The translations under genes and the position numbers were made by a program. The notes below the pieces were generated by a model. The model was not told the origin of the DNA, searched no databases, and saw only the letters and a program-made list of their open reading frames with translations. Positions 44,312 through 53,456 of a DNA stretch of 64,000 bases are shown here, one piece after another; the stretch's first letter is position 1, and each line of letters starts with the position of its first letter. This DNA comes from Lysinibacillus piscis (lineage in GTDB: Bacteria > Bacillota > Bacilli > Bacillales_A > Planococcaceae), in assembly GCF_026012395.1 (NCBI RefSeq), contig NZ_BRZA01000002.1, forward strand, positions 992,001 to 1,056,000, given 5' to 3'.

Positions 44312-45424
44312 ATGACAACAACCTTACGAGAAATTACTCCTAGTTTCGATCCATGGGAAGCCTATTTAGATGTAGAACAGCATGGACAAATGACGCTTTC
44401 TAATATTGAATTCACTACTACGACTTTGTGTAATATGCGCTGTGCCCATTGTGCAGTCGGTTATACATTACAAACGAAAGACCCTATAGCATTGCCGATT
44501 GACTTAATTGTAAAGCGCCTTGATGAAATTCCTCATTTAAAAACGCTTAGTATTACAGGCGGAGAGCCCATGATGAGCAAAAAATCGGTACAAAATTATG
44601 TATTACCTTTGTTGCAATATGCCCATGCGCGAGGGGTTCGTACACAAATGAACTCCAATTTAACATTAGAACCTGAACGTTATTTGCTGATTGCTCCTTA
44701 TTTAGATGTGCTACATATCTCACACAATTGGGGCACTGTCGAAGAATTTGTAGAAACAGGTTTTGCGATGATGGAGCGTAAACCCACGTATGATCAACGA
44801 GCTGCTTTATTTCAACGGATGATTGATAATTCAAAAATGCTGGCTGAGCATGGTGTTATGGTATCAGCAGAAACGATGTTAAACAAAAAGACCTTGCCTT
44901 ATTTAGAGCATATTCATCAGCAAATTGTGCATGAAATGAAGTGTGCACGCCATGAAGTACACCCAATGTACCCTTCTGACTTTGCTAGTGCCCTTACTTC
45001 TTTATCACTGGAAGAAACACGTGCAGCCATCCATCATTTACTAGATGTCCGTGACGAACAAACATGGATGTTATTTGGCACATTGCCGTTTTATCCTTGC
45101 AGTACAAATGAGGAAGATCAAGCATTGCTACAACGGCTGCGTAACGCCAAAAATGTCACGTTGCGCAATGATCCAGATGGACGCTCTCGCTTAAATATTA
45201 ATATTTTCACAGGGGATGTCATTGTCACTGATTTCGGTGATACACCCGCACTCGGCAATATTGTCCACGATGAACTACCTGCTATTTTTACAAAATGGCT
45301 GGCAACCGATTTAGCCAAGTCCTTAAACTGTCACTGTCCAGCTGTCAAATGTTTAGGGCCTAATGTTTTGGTGAAAAATATGTATTATCAAGATACGCCA
45401 TTTATTAGTGGCTCAGCGAAATAA
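44312..45424 (+). CDS. yfkAB: Radical SAM protein YfkAB
   Basis: 370 residues. N-terminal radical-SAM cluster motif CNMRCAHC (Cys 40, 44, 47), SITGGEPMMS, and a C-terminal CHCPAVKC (CxCxxxxC) that probably binds a second iron-sulfur cluster, the hallmark of the YfkB/YfkAB family. Reaction unknown. ATG with GAAAGGAAG upstream. Monocistronic, followed by a terminator. Confidence 0.87.
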   Translation: MTTTLREITPSFDPWEAYLDVEQHGQMTLSNIEFTTTTLCNMRCAHCAVGYTLQTKDPIALPIDLIVKRLDEIPHLKTLSITGGEPMMSKKSVQNYVLPLLQYAHARGVRTQMNSNLTLEPERYLLIAPYLDVLHISHNWGTVEEFVETGFAMMERKPTYDQRAALFQRMIDNSKMLAEHGVMVSAETMLNKKTLPYLEHIHQQIVHEMKCARHEVHPMYPSDFASALTSLSLEETRAAIHHLLDVRDEQTWMLFGTLPFYPCSTNEEDQALLQRLRNAKNVTLRNDPDGRSRLNINIFTGDVIVTDFGDTPALGNIVHDELPAIFTKWLATDLAKSLNCHCPAVKCLGPNVLVKNMYYQDTPFISGSAK

Positions 45425-45470
45425 TGAAAAAGGCGCAGGCATGTATTATTCATGTCTTCGCCTTCTTTAT
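45425..45470 (+). terminator. Terminator of yfkAB
   Basis: AAGGCG..CATG / CATG..CGCCTT imperfect stem then TTCTTTATT. Confidence 0.7.
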
Positions 45471-45501
45471 TGACCTTTCAACATCATACCCCTTGAATCA
45501 C

Positions 45502-45981
45502 TTATTCAACCCATGCAGAAAGTTTCCCGCTGAATGTAGCCGTGTAGCCATTTCCAGACGCTACAACACTCATTAATTTTAAATTCCCTTTATACCAATA
45601 GCCACCATCATATTCTTCATAGTAACGTGTTTCTGTTACAGTGCTAATACTTGGATAATAAGCTGTGATTGTTTTGTTTTTATAAAGATAAAAACCATAT
45701 GGCGTGATTGTTTTATTTGCTTCATTGTTGTTTGTGACAGTGTTCGTGAATTCTGAATTATATAATGTATCCGATTCAACGATAATTTCTCCCACTGCGT
45801 ACTCTTTTTCATTGTCAAATTCAGGTACTAATTGTGGTTCATACAATGTATCTGATTCAGTGACAATTTCACCTATACTACCATTGCTTTTACCCTCAAC
45901 AGCTAAAGAATCGGTCGAAAATGATAAAATACCAAAAATAAATGTAGCGACAAACAGTAAAATACTAAACCTCTTTTTCAT
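45502..45981 (-). CDS. Secreted hypothetical protein with duplicated motif
   Basis: 159 residues. Signal peptide (RFSILLFVATFIFGILSF..LA). Two copies of G-E-I-(V/I)-x-E-S-D-T-L-Y (GEIVTESDTLYEPQ and GEIIVESDTLYNSE) about 32 residues apart, then a Tyr/Thr-rich domain (YGFYLYKNKTITAYYPSIS...YYEEYDGGYWYKGNL) that could be a beta-barrel. No family recognised. Ribosome binding site GAAAGGTGG at normal spacing. Confidence 0.6.
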   Translation of the reverse strand: MKKRFSILLFVATFIFGILSFSTDSLAVEGKSNGSIGEIVTESDTLYEPQLVPEFDNEKEYAVGEIIVESDTLYNSEFTNTVTNNNEANKTITPYGFYLYKNKTITAYYPSISTVTETRYYEEYDGGYWYKGNLKLMSVVASGNGYTATFSGKLSAWVE

Positions 45982-46082
45982 TCACACCACCTTTCTCCCC
46001 AAATATTTAGTAGATTCTATACCATAATGACAGAATATTAAATAAATTCTTTCAATTATGCTATGCAGTCATTATAATACAT

Positions 46083-46122
46083 AAAAAAAGGAAAATGACG
46101 AATTTTTTCGACATTTCCCTTC
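46083..46122 (-). terminator. Terminator of LLM monooxygenase gene
   Basis: GGAAATGTCGAA / TTCGTCATTTTCC stem followed by T7 on the minus strand. Confidence 0.78.
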
Positions 46123-46170
46123 ATCAATCGACTTTAATTGCTGCTATTTTGCTTTCCTATCATTTAGCCA

Positions 46171-47163
46171 TTACAGCAGTTGCTCCGCAAGTAATTGATA
46201 ACAATGTAGACGGCTTGTCAATGTATATTGATTGCAATTGAGCATCACTTCATCAAAACCATAATATGCTTGATCAGCTCGTAATCTATCAGCGACTTGC
46301 TGTGGTGTTCCTACAAGATGGGCTTTGCGATTGTCTGCTATCATCATTTTATCCATTTCTGATAATGGGTAATCTCTCGCCTCATCTGGAGAGATGCCTT
46401 GTATAATTTGCCCCTTCATTAATTGTAGACGGGAAATATCAATTGGCTTCGCTAAATACTCCGCTTCCTCTAACGTTTCTGCCACTGTCACTGCATAGGT
46501 CACGATGATTTGCGCTGTTTCCATATAATAAGATGGTGTAAAATACGTGCGATACGTATCAAAAATATCCTTTGACATATTGCCTGTGAAAAATTGTGCA
46601 TAGGAATAGCCCACACCGAGCTGCCCTGCTTGCATGGCACTTTGTCCACTAGAGCCCAGTAGCCAAGCCTCTGGTAATGCAATATGAGGTGGTGCTGCGA
46701 CGACTTGATCGTAAATAGGCTCTCCTGTTTTTTGATTGTTCATTAATTTTAATGTAATTGCCAATTTATCGTATTGCTCGTTAAATGCCTGTCTGCGTCC
46801 CTCTGCTAATGCTAGTATTGCTGCATGGTCGCCACCTGGTGCACGCCCAACTCCAAAGTCAATGCGATTCGGTGCTAGACCAGCTAATGTTTTAAAGACT
46901 TCTGCTAATTTATAAGGTGAATAATGCATCATCATCACGCCACCCGTCCCAATACGAATGCGCTTCGTTTTAGCAGCTAAAAAGGCAGCTGTCACTTCAG
47001 GGGCTGAGCTTGCTAGTGAATGTGTGTTATGATGTTCAGCCAGCCACATCCGATGATAGCCTAACTGCTCTCCTAAAAGAGCGATTTGTTCTGTTCGCCC
47101 AAAAGCCTCTTCCGCAGAAAGCCCTTTTGGAATCGGCATTTGATCTAATATACTTACTCTCAT
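46171..47163 (-). CDS. LLM-class (luciferase-like) flavin monooxygenase
   Basis: 330 residues. Start RVSILDQMPIPKGLSAEEAF, then YHRMWLAEHHNTHSLASSAPEV, RIRIGTGGVMMMHYSP, PNRIDFGVGRAPGGD and LLGSSGQSAMQA, all typical of the luciferase-like 'alkanal monooxygenase' group close to YwcH/YtmO. Uses FMNH2 and O2; substrate unknown. ATG at 47163 is 8 bases after AAAGGA; the frame opens at 47214. Divergent from the TauE permease gene. Confidence 0.9.
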   Translation of the reverse strand: MRVSILDQMPIPKGLSAEEAFGRTEQIALLGEQLGYHRMWLAEHHNTHSLASSAPEVTAAFLAAKTKRIRIGTGGVMMMHYSPYKLAEVFKTLAGLAPNRIDFGVGRAPGGDHAAILALAEGRRQAFNEQYDKLAITLKLMNNQKTGEPIYDQVVAAPPHIALPEAWLLGSSGQSAMQAGQLGVGYSYAQFFTGNMSKDIFDTYRTYFTPSYYMETAQIIVTYAVTVAETLEEAEYLAKPIDISRLQLMKGQIIQGISPDEARDYPLSEMDKMMIADNRKAHLVGTPQQVADRLRADQAYYGFDEVMLNCNQYTLTSRLHCYQLLAEQLL

Positions 47164-47295
47164 CAACAACATCCTTTCTATGCCAAAGTCTACTACGGAA
47201 TCCGTTAGAAGCAAAAGAAAACGCTCAGGTCTATTTACATCTAATCTCCTATCTACTACTATCAGTTTATGTTGAACGAAAAGGGATGACGACCT

Positions 47296-48051
47296 ATGTC
47301 CATTGATATTGATATTTTACTTATTTTAATTGTTTTTGGCTTTCTAGCTGCCTTTGTTGATTCGGTTGTTGGCGGTGGTGGCTTAATTGCCTTGCCTGCA
47401 TTACTGTTTGTGGGTTTACCGCCTTCAGTAGCGGTGGCAACCAATAAATTAGCAGGGACAATGGGCTCTTTGACCAGCACTATTACTTTTTACCGCTCAG
47501 GTCAATTAACGATCCAGTCAGTTTACAAGCTCTTTCCACTTGTCTTTTTCGGCTCTATGTTTGGTGCTTGGATTGTCCATCTCATGAACCCAAACATCCT
47601 GAAACCTGTGATGCTTGTAATGCTCGCAGTGGTGGCCCTTTATACGATTAAGAAAAAAGAATGGGGACAACAGCCAGTAAAATCACAGCATTCTACCATT
47701 TATTTTCTCCTCATCATCACAGCAATTGGCTTTTATGATGGTTTTTTAGGTCCTGGCACAGGCTCATTTCTACTCTTCGCCTTTTTACTAGTTGGCTATG
47801 ATTTTTTACAAGCAGCAGGGAATGCCAAATTTCTAAATTTCGGTAGTAATGTAGCAGCATTACTGTTATTTATGTATGTGGGACAAGTTCATTATGCCTA
47901 TGGTTTACCAATGGGACTCGCACAAATTGCAGGTGCGATTGTGGGCTCAAAATTTGCTATTAAACGTGGCAGTGGCTATGTGCGTAAACTATTTATCGTC
48001 GTCACGCTTCTATTACTTTTGAAAAATGGTTATGATTATTTTATTTCTTAA
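47296..48051 (+). CDS. TauE/SafE-family (sulfite/sulfonate exporter) permease
   Basis: 251 residues, eight helices. Duplicated family motifs GFLAAFVDSVVGGGGLIALPALL and GFYDGFLGPGTGSFLLFAFLL, plus ATNKLAGTMGSLTS and AGNAKFLNFGSNVAALLLF. These proteins move small organosulfur or other anions. ATG preceded by AAAAGGGATG. Monocistronic. Confidence 0.9.
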   Translation: MSIDIDILLILIVFGFLAAFVDSVVGGGGLIALPALLFVGLPPSVAVATNKLAGTMGSLTSTITFYRSGQLTIQSVYKLFPLVFFGSMFGAWIVHLMNPNILKPVMLVMLAVVALYTIKKKEWGQQPVKSQHSTIYFLLIITAIGFYDGFLGPGTGSFLLFAFLLVGYDFLQAAGNAKFLNFGSNVAALLLFMYVGQVHYAYGLPMGLAQIAGAIVGSKFAIKRGSGYVRKLFIVVTLLLLLKNGYDYFIS

Positions 48052-48055
48052 ACAA

Positions 48056-48092
48056 GGAAAACTTATCTTATCAATTGAGGTAAGTTTTTTTC
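48056..48092 (+). terminator. Terminator of TauE-family gene
   Basis: AAAACTTA.CT / AG.TAAGTTTTTTT hairpin shortly after the stop codon. Confidence 0.78.
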
Positions 48093-48101
48093 TATACGAT
48101 C

Positions 48102-48126
48102 AACTTTTTCCCCCTCTCCACACGTC
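48102..48126 (+). promoter_or_regulatory. Candidate ECF-sigma autoregulatory promoter
   Basis: AAC-TTTTT at 48102-48109 and CGTC at 48123-48126 recall the SigV-type -35 (AAC plus T-run) and -10 (CGTC). The gap of 18 bases is about two longer than the usual 16, so support is limited. Confidence 0.35.
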
Positions 48127-48159
48127 TAGTACTTGTATACAAATAAAAAAGGAGCTTCA

Positions 48160-48684
48160 TTGGACATGAAAACGAGAAATGCATTTCAATATGAGGAACA
48201 ATTTGTCCAGTTTATACGTGAGCAGAAAGAGCGCTTTTATTTGCTTGCCTATAGCTATACGAAAAATGAGCAGGATGCACTAGATGTCGTACAAGATAGT
48301 ATTCAAAAGGCGATGCTATCACTGGATCGACTAGAAAATGTGGACTATATGAAAAGCTGGTTTTATAAAATTGTGGTGCGAACAGCAATTGATTTTTTAC
48401 GCAAGCATAAACGACTACAAGTGACAGATGACGACACATTGCACTATTTAACACCTGCACAAGAAGATAGCTATGAGGACGTTGATTTAGAATATGCCCT
48501 TGATACTTTGCCACAAATGTATCGAGAGGTTGTCATTCTACATTATTTTGAGGATTTAAAGCTTGCAGATGTTGCTTCTATTTTAGACATTAAGCTTAGC
48601 ACTGCTAAATCACGCCTGTATAAGGCCTTACAGCTACTGAAAATACAATTGCAAGATGTGAAGGGAGAAATCACACATGGATAA
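48160..48684 (+). CDS. sigV: ECF RNA polymerase sigma factor, SigV-like
   Basis: About 174 residues. Region 2: FYLLAYSYTKNEQDALDVVQ with the -10-reading segment NVDYMKSWFYKIVVRTAIDF; region 4: LPQMYREVVILHYFEDLKLADVASIL and STAKSRLYKALQLLK. The downstream RsiV-like anti-sigma identifies it as SigV-type; Bacillus SigV responds to lysozyme. TTG at 48160 lies 5 bases after AAGGAG; ATG at 48166 is the alternative. Overlaps the anti-sigma gene by 8 bases. Confidence 0.85.
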   Translation: MDMKTRNAFQYEEQFVQFIREQKERFYLLAYSYTKNEQDALDVVQDSIQKAMLSLDRLENVDYMKSWFYKIVVRTAIDFLRKHKRLQVTDDDTLHYLTPAQEDSYEDVDLEYALDTLPQMYREVVILHYFEDLKLADVASILDIKLSTAKSRLYKALQLLKIQLQDVKGEITHG

Positions 48685-49558
48685 AAAATTAAAGGATTTA
48701 GAGCAAACTTATCATAACATACCGATTCCTCAAGAGCTGGATGAGGTTGTCGAACGTGCTTTAAAGCAAAATCGTCAAAAGAAAAAGCGCCGCACCCCTC
48801 AATGGCTAATTGGCTCAGCCGCCGCCGCTTTATTGTTCACAGCGAGCTTAAATGTGAGCCCTGCCATGGCACGTACATTGGCTGATATTCCTGTAGTAGG
48901 CAGTGTTGTGAAAGTGTTAACATGGACAGAATATGAACTAGCAGAGGACACATATGATGCAACGATTAAAGTGCCTGCGATTGAAAATTTAACAAATCCA
49001 GCACTGGCTAATGCATTAAATGAAAAATATCGTACAGAAGGCAAAGCATTGTATGATGAATTCGTCGCAGAAATTGGTGATTTAAAGAAAAATGGTGTCG
49101 AAGCACATTTAGGAGTGGATAGTGGCTATGAAATTAAAACTGATAATGAGCAAATTTTATCCATCGGTCGCTATGTTGTCAACACAGCTGGCTCTTCCTC
49201 CACAACCATTCAATACGATACAATTGATAAACAACAAGAAATTTTAATTACATTGCCAATGCTTTTCAAGGATGACCATTATTTAACAACGATTAGCGAA
49301 AATATTAAAGAGCAAATGCGTGCACAAATGGCGGATGCCGAGCAAGGCAAAATCTATTGGCTTGATGAGGAGACAATGCCTGGTGAATCATTTACAGCCA
49401 TTCGTGCAGACCAACCATTTTATATTTCCGAGCAAGGCAAGCTGATTATTTCCTTCGATAAATATGAGGTTGCCCCTGGTTATATGGGCGTTGTAGAATT
49501 TGAAATTCCAACTGACATACTACAAAATGACCTTGTAAGCGCCACTTATATTCATTAA
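48677..49558 (+). CDS. rsiV: RsiV-like transmembrane anti-sigma factor
   Basis: 293 residues: short cytoplasmic helix-rich head (~1-40, KLKDLEQTYHNIPIPQELDEV) that would hold the sigma factor, one membrane helix (WLIGSAAAALLFTASLNV), and an extracellular domain with the DUF4163/DUF3298 pair (~85-293: IPVVGSVVKVLTW, QYDTIDKQQEILITLPMLF, FYISEQGKLIISFDKYEVAPGYMG). In Bacillus the DUF3298 part binds lysozyme directly, after which signal peptidase and RasP cleave the protein. The oatA gene that follows in Bacillus is missing here. Confidence 0.87.
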   Translation: MDKKLKDLEQTYHNIPIPQELDEVVERALKQNRQKKKRRTPQWLIGSAAAALLFTASLNVSPAMARTLADIPVVGSVVKVLTWTEYELAEDTYDATIKVPAIENLTNPALANALNEKYRTEGKALYDEFVAEIGDLKKNGVEAHLGVDSGYEIKTDNEQILSIGRYVVNTAGSSSTTIQYDTIDKQQEILITLPMLFKDDHYLTTISENIKEQMRAQMADAEQGKIYWLDEETMPGESFTAIRADQPFYISEQGKLIISFDKYEVAPGYMGVVEFEIPTDILQNDLVSATYIH

Positions 49559-49579
49559 TTTTTACAAAGTATACCCAGT

Positions 49580-49626
49580 GAAGAAACAACCCCTGCTTTC
49601 TGACAAGGCTAAGGTTGTTTCTTTTT
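49580..49626 (+). terminator. Terminator of sigV-rsiV
   Basis: AGAAACAACC / GGTTGTTTCT stem with a long loop, followed by TTTTTATG. Confidence 0.78.
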
Positions 49627-49694
49627 ATGTCGTTATAGCTCCCCTACGTTTTGGTTAAACTAACATGTATCAATCAATGTAAGAAGGTTTTCCA

Positions 49695-50807
49695 ATGAAA
49701 AATGCAAACGCTATTAGTATTTTGCACGTGATTTTCCTGTCTATGACTGTTATTGGTTTGAAAAATCATGTGACCATTCTTCCTCCATTACTCGATATAA
49801 GCAAAAGAGATGGTTGGCTATCTGTCGTCCTAGCAGCTATGTTGATATTCGGCTGGCTTTTTCTTTTAGTCTATATTCAAAAAAATACACAGCAACAGCC
49901 CATCCAAGACTGGCTACATGATAAATTAGGCAAAATCGGCTCAACCATTGTCATTTATAGCATCGTCATTGCGTTAATGGTGATTGCTGCCTTTACAATG
50001 GTTGAAACCTTACAATGGGTCAACACAACCTTTTTACCTCGTACACCCGTCATTATATTATTAGCGATTTATACGGCACTTTGTATAGTACTTGTCACAA
50101 CTAGCATTCAAACCATTGTCATTGTCAACGTCTTTGTCTTACTTGGGGTTGTTATTTTTGGGTTTTTCGTGGCATTCACCAATTTACAGGTGAAAAATTA
50201 TGAGTTATTACGCCCTTTTTTAGAGCATGGTTTTCGACCTGTTATGGCAGGAATGATTTATCCCGCATCAGGCTTTATCGAATTATTTATGCTGTTATTT
50301 ATCCAGCATCAGATGAAAGGGCCTATGCGCTGGTATCAGCTTGCCATTATGCTCCTTATTTTAATGGGGCTAACATTAGGACCACTTATCGGAGCCATTA
50401 CTGAATTTGGTCCAACGGAAGCGGCGAAACAACGCTATCCTGCTTATGAGGAATGGGGACTTGTCACGATTGGTCATTATATCGAGCATCTTGACTTTTT
50501 TTCGATTTATCAATGGCTAACAGGCACCTTTATACGTGTCGGGTTTTTGTTATATATTATCGCTACTTTGCTCAATATAACAGAGAAGCCAAAAGATATA
50601 TGGCGATTATTAGCTGCCCCTTTTTTCATTCTGTGCTTACCGTTAATCATGCTGAATGAAAACCTATTTTTAAAAATCAAAGGACAGTATATCTTAACAT
50701 CTACTTTTATTTTCTTTTTCATCCTATCCATTTTTTTCATCTTACTAGCCCTTGTACCTAAAAAACAAAAACGGGAAGTGATGAACAAGCATGAATCAAA
50801 AAATTGA
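49695..50807 (+). CDS. Spore germination receptor subunit B (GerAB family permease)
   Basis: 370 residues, ten helices, amino-acid/polyamine/organocation-type fold of the germinant-binding subunit. Opening NAISILHVIFLSMTVIGLKNHV, ETLQWVNTTFLPRTPVIILLAIYTALC, and ASGFIELFMLLFIQ fit. Binds a germinant (often an amino acid or inosine) in the spore inner membrane; ligand not predictable. ATG 49695 with AAGAAGG upstream. First of three genes; overlaps the next by 17 bases. The order B-A-C differs from the common A-B-C arrangement. Confidence 0.9.
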   Translation: MKNANAISILHVIFLSMTVIGLKNHVTILPPLLDISKRDGWLSVVLAAMLIFGWLFLLVYIQKNTQQQPIQDWLHDKLGKIGSTIVIYSIVIALMVIAAFTMVETLQWVNTTFLPRTPVIILLAIYTALCIVLVTTSIQTIVIVNVFVLLGVVIFGFFVAFTNLQVKNYELLRPFLEHGFRPVMAGMIYPASGFIELFMLLFIQHQMKGPMRWYQLAIMLLILMGLTLGPLIGAITEFGPTEAAKQRYPAYEEWGLVTIGHYIEHLDFFSIYQWLTGTFIRVGFLLYIIATLLNITEKPKDIWRLLAAPFFILCLPLIMLNENLFLKIKGQYILTSTFIFFFILSIFFILLALVPKKQKREVMNKHESKN

Positions 50808-52242
50808 CTTACACACGCTAAAAGCTTTATTTCAAAAGTCAGCCGACATTCATTTTCAGGCTTATTCTTTTGCACAGCACAATGTGTACTTTCTTACCTG
50901 TGACGCGATGGTGGACCAGCAATTGCTTCATGATGTCATTGTTCAACGTGTGCAATTGCTTTATGAGCAAATTTCAGAGCCACTTGATGAAGAGAACATT
51001 CACCAACAATTACGCATTCCGAATCTTCAAAAAATCGACAGCAAAGATGAAGCAATTTCACTCGTCTATACAGGCTTTTTACTACTCTATTTTGAAGAAG
51101 AACAATTATTATACGCTAGCAATATTGCGAAAAAGCCCAATCGTACACCTGAAGAAACACGTATGGAGGTATTGGTCAAAGGCCCTCGTGATAATTTTAT
51201 CGAAGATGTGAGCGTCAATATTGCCTTATTAAGAAAGCGCCTACCAACCAATTCTCTTTGTGTAGAAAAGGTAGAGGTCGGTAAACGCTCTAAAACAAAT
51301 GTCGCTATCCTCTATTTTGATGATATTGTCGATATGGATATTTTACATGGTATTAAAAAGCAATTAGCAACCGTAGATACCGATATTGTGTTCAGTGGAG
51401 ATTTATTAATGGAGCGCGTCCATAAAAACACCAAGCTTTTTCCAAAAACAGATTATACAGGACGCCCTGACTATGCGATACAAGCTTTGATGAGGGGACG
51501 ATTTGTGATATTTGTAGATGGTACTTCCTATGCCGTGATTACACCTGTCAACCTCTTTTTATTACTAAAATCAGCCGAGGATAATGAATATCCGTATATT
51601 TATAGCTCTGTTGAACGTGTATTGAGAATTGCAGGTATTTTAATTGGTCTATTATTGCCTGCCTTTTGGTTAGCTTTAACGACCTATCATCAAAGCCAGT
51701 TACCATTGCAACTGTTAGCAACAGTCGTCCAAGCTAAAACAGGTCTGCCGCTTCCATCATCCCTTGAAATGCTATTAATGCTCCTCATGTTTGAGCTATT
51801 TCGTGAAGCGAGCTTACGGCTACCTTCCGTTATTGGTGGAACCATTAGTGTTGTTGGCGGGCTTATTATTGGGGATGCAGCCATTCGTGCAGGCGTTACT
51901 AGCCCTGAAATGATTGTCGTTATTGCCATTTCCACCATTGCCACTTTTACCTTGGTCAATCAATCACTGGTTACAACGGTTGGCGTATTACGCATTTGCT
52001 TTATTTTAGCTAGTGCCTTTTTCGGTCTATTCGGCTTCTTTGTCTCGCTCTATATAACAGCGCTCTATGTATGCAACATTCGTATTTATGGCTACTCCTA
52101 CGTCAATGTTGCGGCAGATTTAAATTGGGATACCATCAAAAAATCCCTTTTACGCTCTCCTCCCTCTGGTTATGCAGAACGACCAAAAGCACTGGCTCCA
52201 CAAGACTATACACGAACAGCAAAAAGTAGGGAAAAATCATGA
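50791..52242 (+). CDS. Spore germination receptor subunit A (GerAA family)
   Basis: 483 residues: N-terminal cytoplasmic domain (~1-260, including VKGPRDNFIEDVSVNIALLRKR and LMERVHKNTKLFPKTDYTGRPD) and a membrane domain of five or so helices with FREASLRLPSVIGGTISVVGGL. GerA-type subunits form the ion channel of the receptor. ATG at 50791, GAAGTGA upstream; overlaps the B gene by 17 bases and the C gene by 4. Confidence 0.92.
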   Translation: MNQKIDLHTLKALFQKSADIHFQAYSFAQHNVYFLTCDAMVDQQLLHDVIVQRVQLLYEQISEPLDEENIHQQLRIPNLQKIDSKDEAISLVYTGFLLLYFEEEQLLYASNIAKKPNRTPEETRMEVLVKGPRDNFIEDVSVNIALLRKRLPTNSLCVEKVEVGKRSKTNVAILYFDDIVDMDILHGIKKQLATVDTDIVFSGDLLMERVHKNTKLFPKTDYTGRPDYAIQALMRGRFVIFVDGTSYAVITPVNLFLLLKSAEDNEYPYIYSSVERVLRIAGILIGLLLPAFWLALTTYHQSQLPLQLLATVVQAKTGLPLPSSLEMLLMLLMFELFREASLRLPSVIGGTISVVGGLIIGDAAIRAGVTSPEMIVVIAISTIATFTLVNQSLVTTVGVLRICFILASAFFGLFGFFVSLYITALYVCNIRIYGYSYVNVAADLNWDTIKKSLLRSPPSGYAERPKALAPQDYTRTAKSREKS

Positions 52243-53399
52243 AAAAAAAGCGATTCTTTTTAATAAGCCTTCTGACACTCCCATTGCTCACAGGCTGTTG
52301 GGATGTCGCTGAACCACAGCGTATGTATTATATCAACGGTGTTGGTGTAGACATGAAGGATGGTGAATACGAAATTTATCTACAAATCATTAATTTTGCT
52401 AATGTAGCAAAATCCGAACAACCGAATACAGATGCACCTATCGCAGAAATTGGTCATGCAACAGGTAAAACGATGGAAGAAGCATTTTTTAAATTGTATC
52501 GCTCTGTCGATCAAGAAATGTTTTGGGGACATATGACCTATCTGCTGTTATCTGAGGAAGCACTCAAACATGAAAAAGCGATTGCCATTATTGATAGTGC
52601 TTTACGCTTTCAACAAACCCGCTACCAAATTTGGACATACTGCACACAAGAATCCATCAAAGAAATCATGCTAGTAACGCCTCTTTTAGATAAATCATTA
52701 AATGCATCAAAATTAAGCAACCCATTAAATACAGAAAAACAAGAAACATTTATTGAGCCCATCAATTTGCGGAAGTTAGTGATTGGCTTAAATGAGCCAA
52801 GCCATGAAATTGCCATTCCCTATGTCAGCCTCAATTCTAATTGGGCATCTACAGAAGGTGCATCACAGGAAACAACGCTCTCAGGTGTAGGTATTTTATC
52901 GAAAGATGGCTTTAAAGGTTTTATCAAAGGAGAAGCTGTACGTGGAATGCAATGGATGACGGATGAAACGAAAAGAGGCGAGCTCACCTTTCAATTAGCC
53001 GAAGAAGAAGAGGATTATTTAACGGTAACATTACAAAAAATTAACGTTCATGTACAGCCAATTGTTGAGAAGGATGGGCAACCTGTGTTTGATATAGACG
53101 TGAAATTCAATGCAACAGTCAATGGCTTTAAAAGTAAAGTGGCCCCCGATGATATTCGCAAAAAAATTATAGAAGAGGCAAAAAAGGAAATTTTGTTAAC
53201 ATATACAGAAGGCTTAAAGAAGGATGTTGATATTTATCGTCTTTCGGAACATCTGTATCGGAAAAACGTGAAAATTTGGAAGAAGTTAGAGAAGGATGGC
53301 AAGATTCCTTTAACCGCTAATTCTATCGGCCATGTCAATATACATGTCAATAAAGTACAGCTTGGACGGAAAACATTTGAGGAGACGATTAAAGAATAG
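52239..53399 (+). CDS. Spore germination receptor subunit C, lipoprotein (GerAC family)
   Basis: 386 residues. Lipoprotein signal KKRFFLISLLTLPLLTGC with the lipid-bearing Cys followed by WDVAEP (the family's CWD start). Then GerAC N-domain (IYLQIINFANVAK, TGKTMEEAFFKLYRSVDQEMFWGHM) and C-terminal domain ending NIHVNKVQLGRKTFEETIKE. ATG overlaps the A-subunit stop. Completes a tricistronic receptor operon, ended by a strong terminator. Confidence 0.92.
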   Translation: MKKKRFFLISLLTLPLLTGCWDVAEPQRMYYINGVGVDMKDGEYEIYLQIINFANVAKSEQPNTDAPIAEIGHATGKTMEEAFFKLYRSVDQEMFWGHMTYLLLSEEALKHEKAIAIIDSALRFQQTRYQIWTYCTQESIKEIMLVTPLLDKSLNASKLSNPLNTEKQETFIEPINLRKLVIGLNEPSHEIAIPYVSLNSNWASTEGASQETTLSGVGILSKDGFKGFIKGEAVRGMQWMTDETKRGELTFQLAEEEEDYLTVTLQKINVHVQPIVEKDGQPVFDIDVKFNATVNGFKSKVAPDDIRKKIIEEAKKEILLTYTEGLKKDVDIYRLSEHLYRKNVKIWKKLEKDGKIPLTANSIGHVNIHVNKVQLGRKTFEETIKE

Positions 53400-53410
53400 C
53401 ATCATATATC

Positions 53411-53454
53411 GAAAACGGCTTGTCCCTATTCATATACTGGGACAAGCCGTTTTT
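53411..53454. terminator. Strong bidirectional terminator
   Basis: AAAACGGCTTGTCCC / GGGACAAGCCGTTTTT, 15-bp stem, shared by the convergent ger operon and ABC exporter. Confidence 0.9.
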
Positions 53455-53456
53455 GA

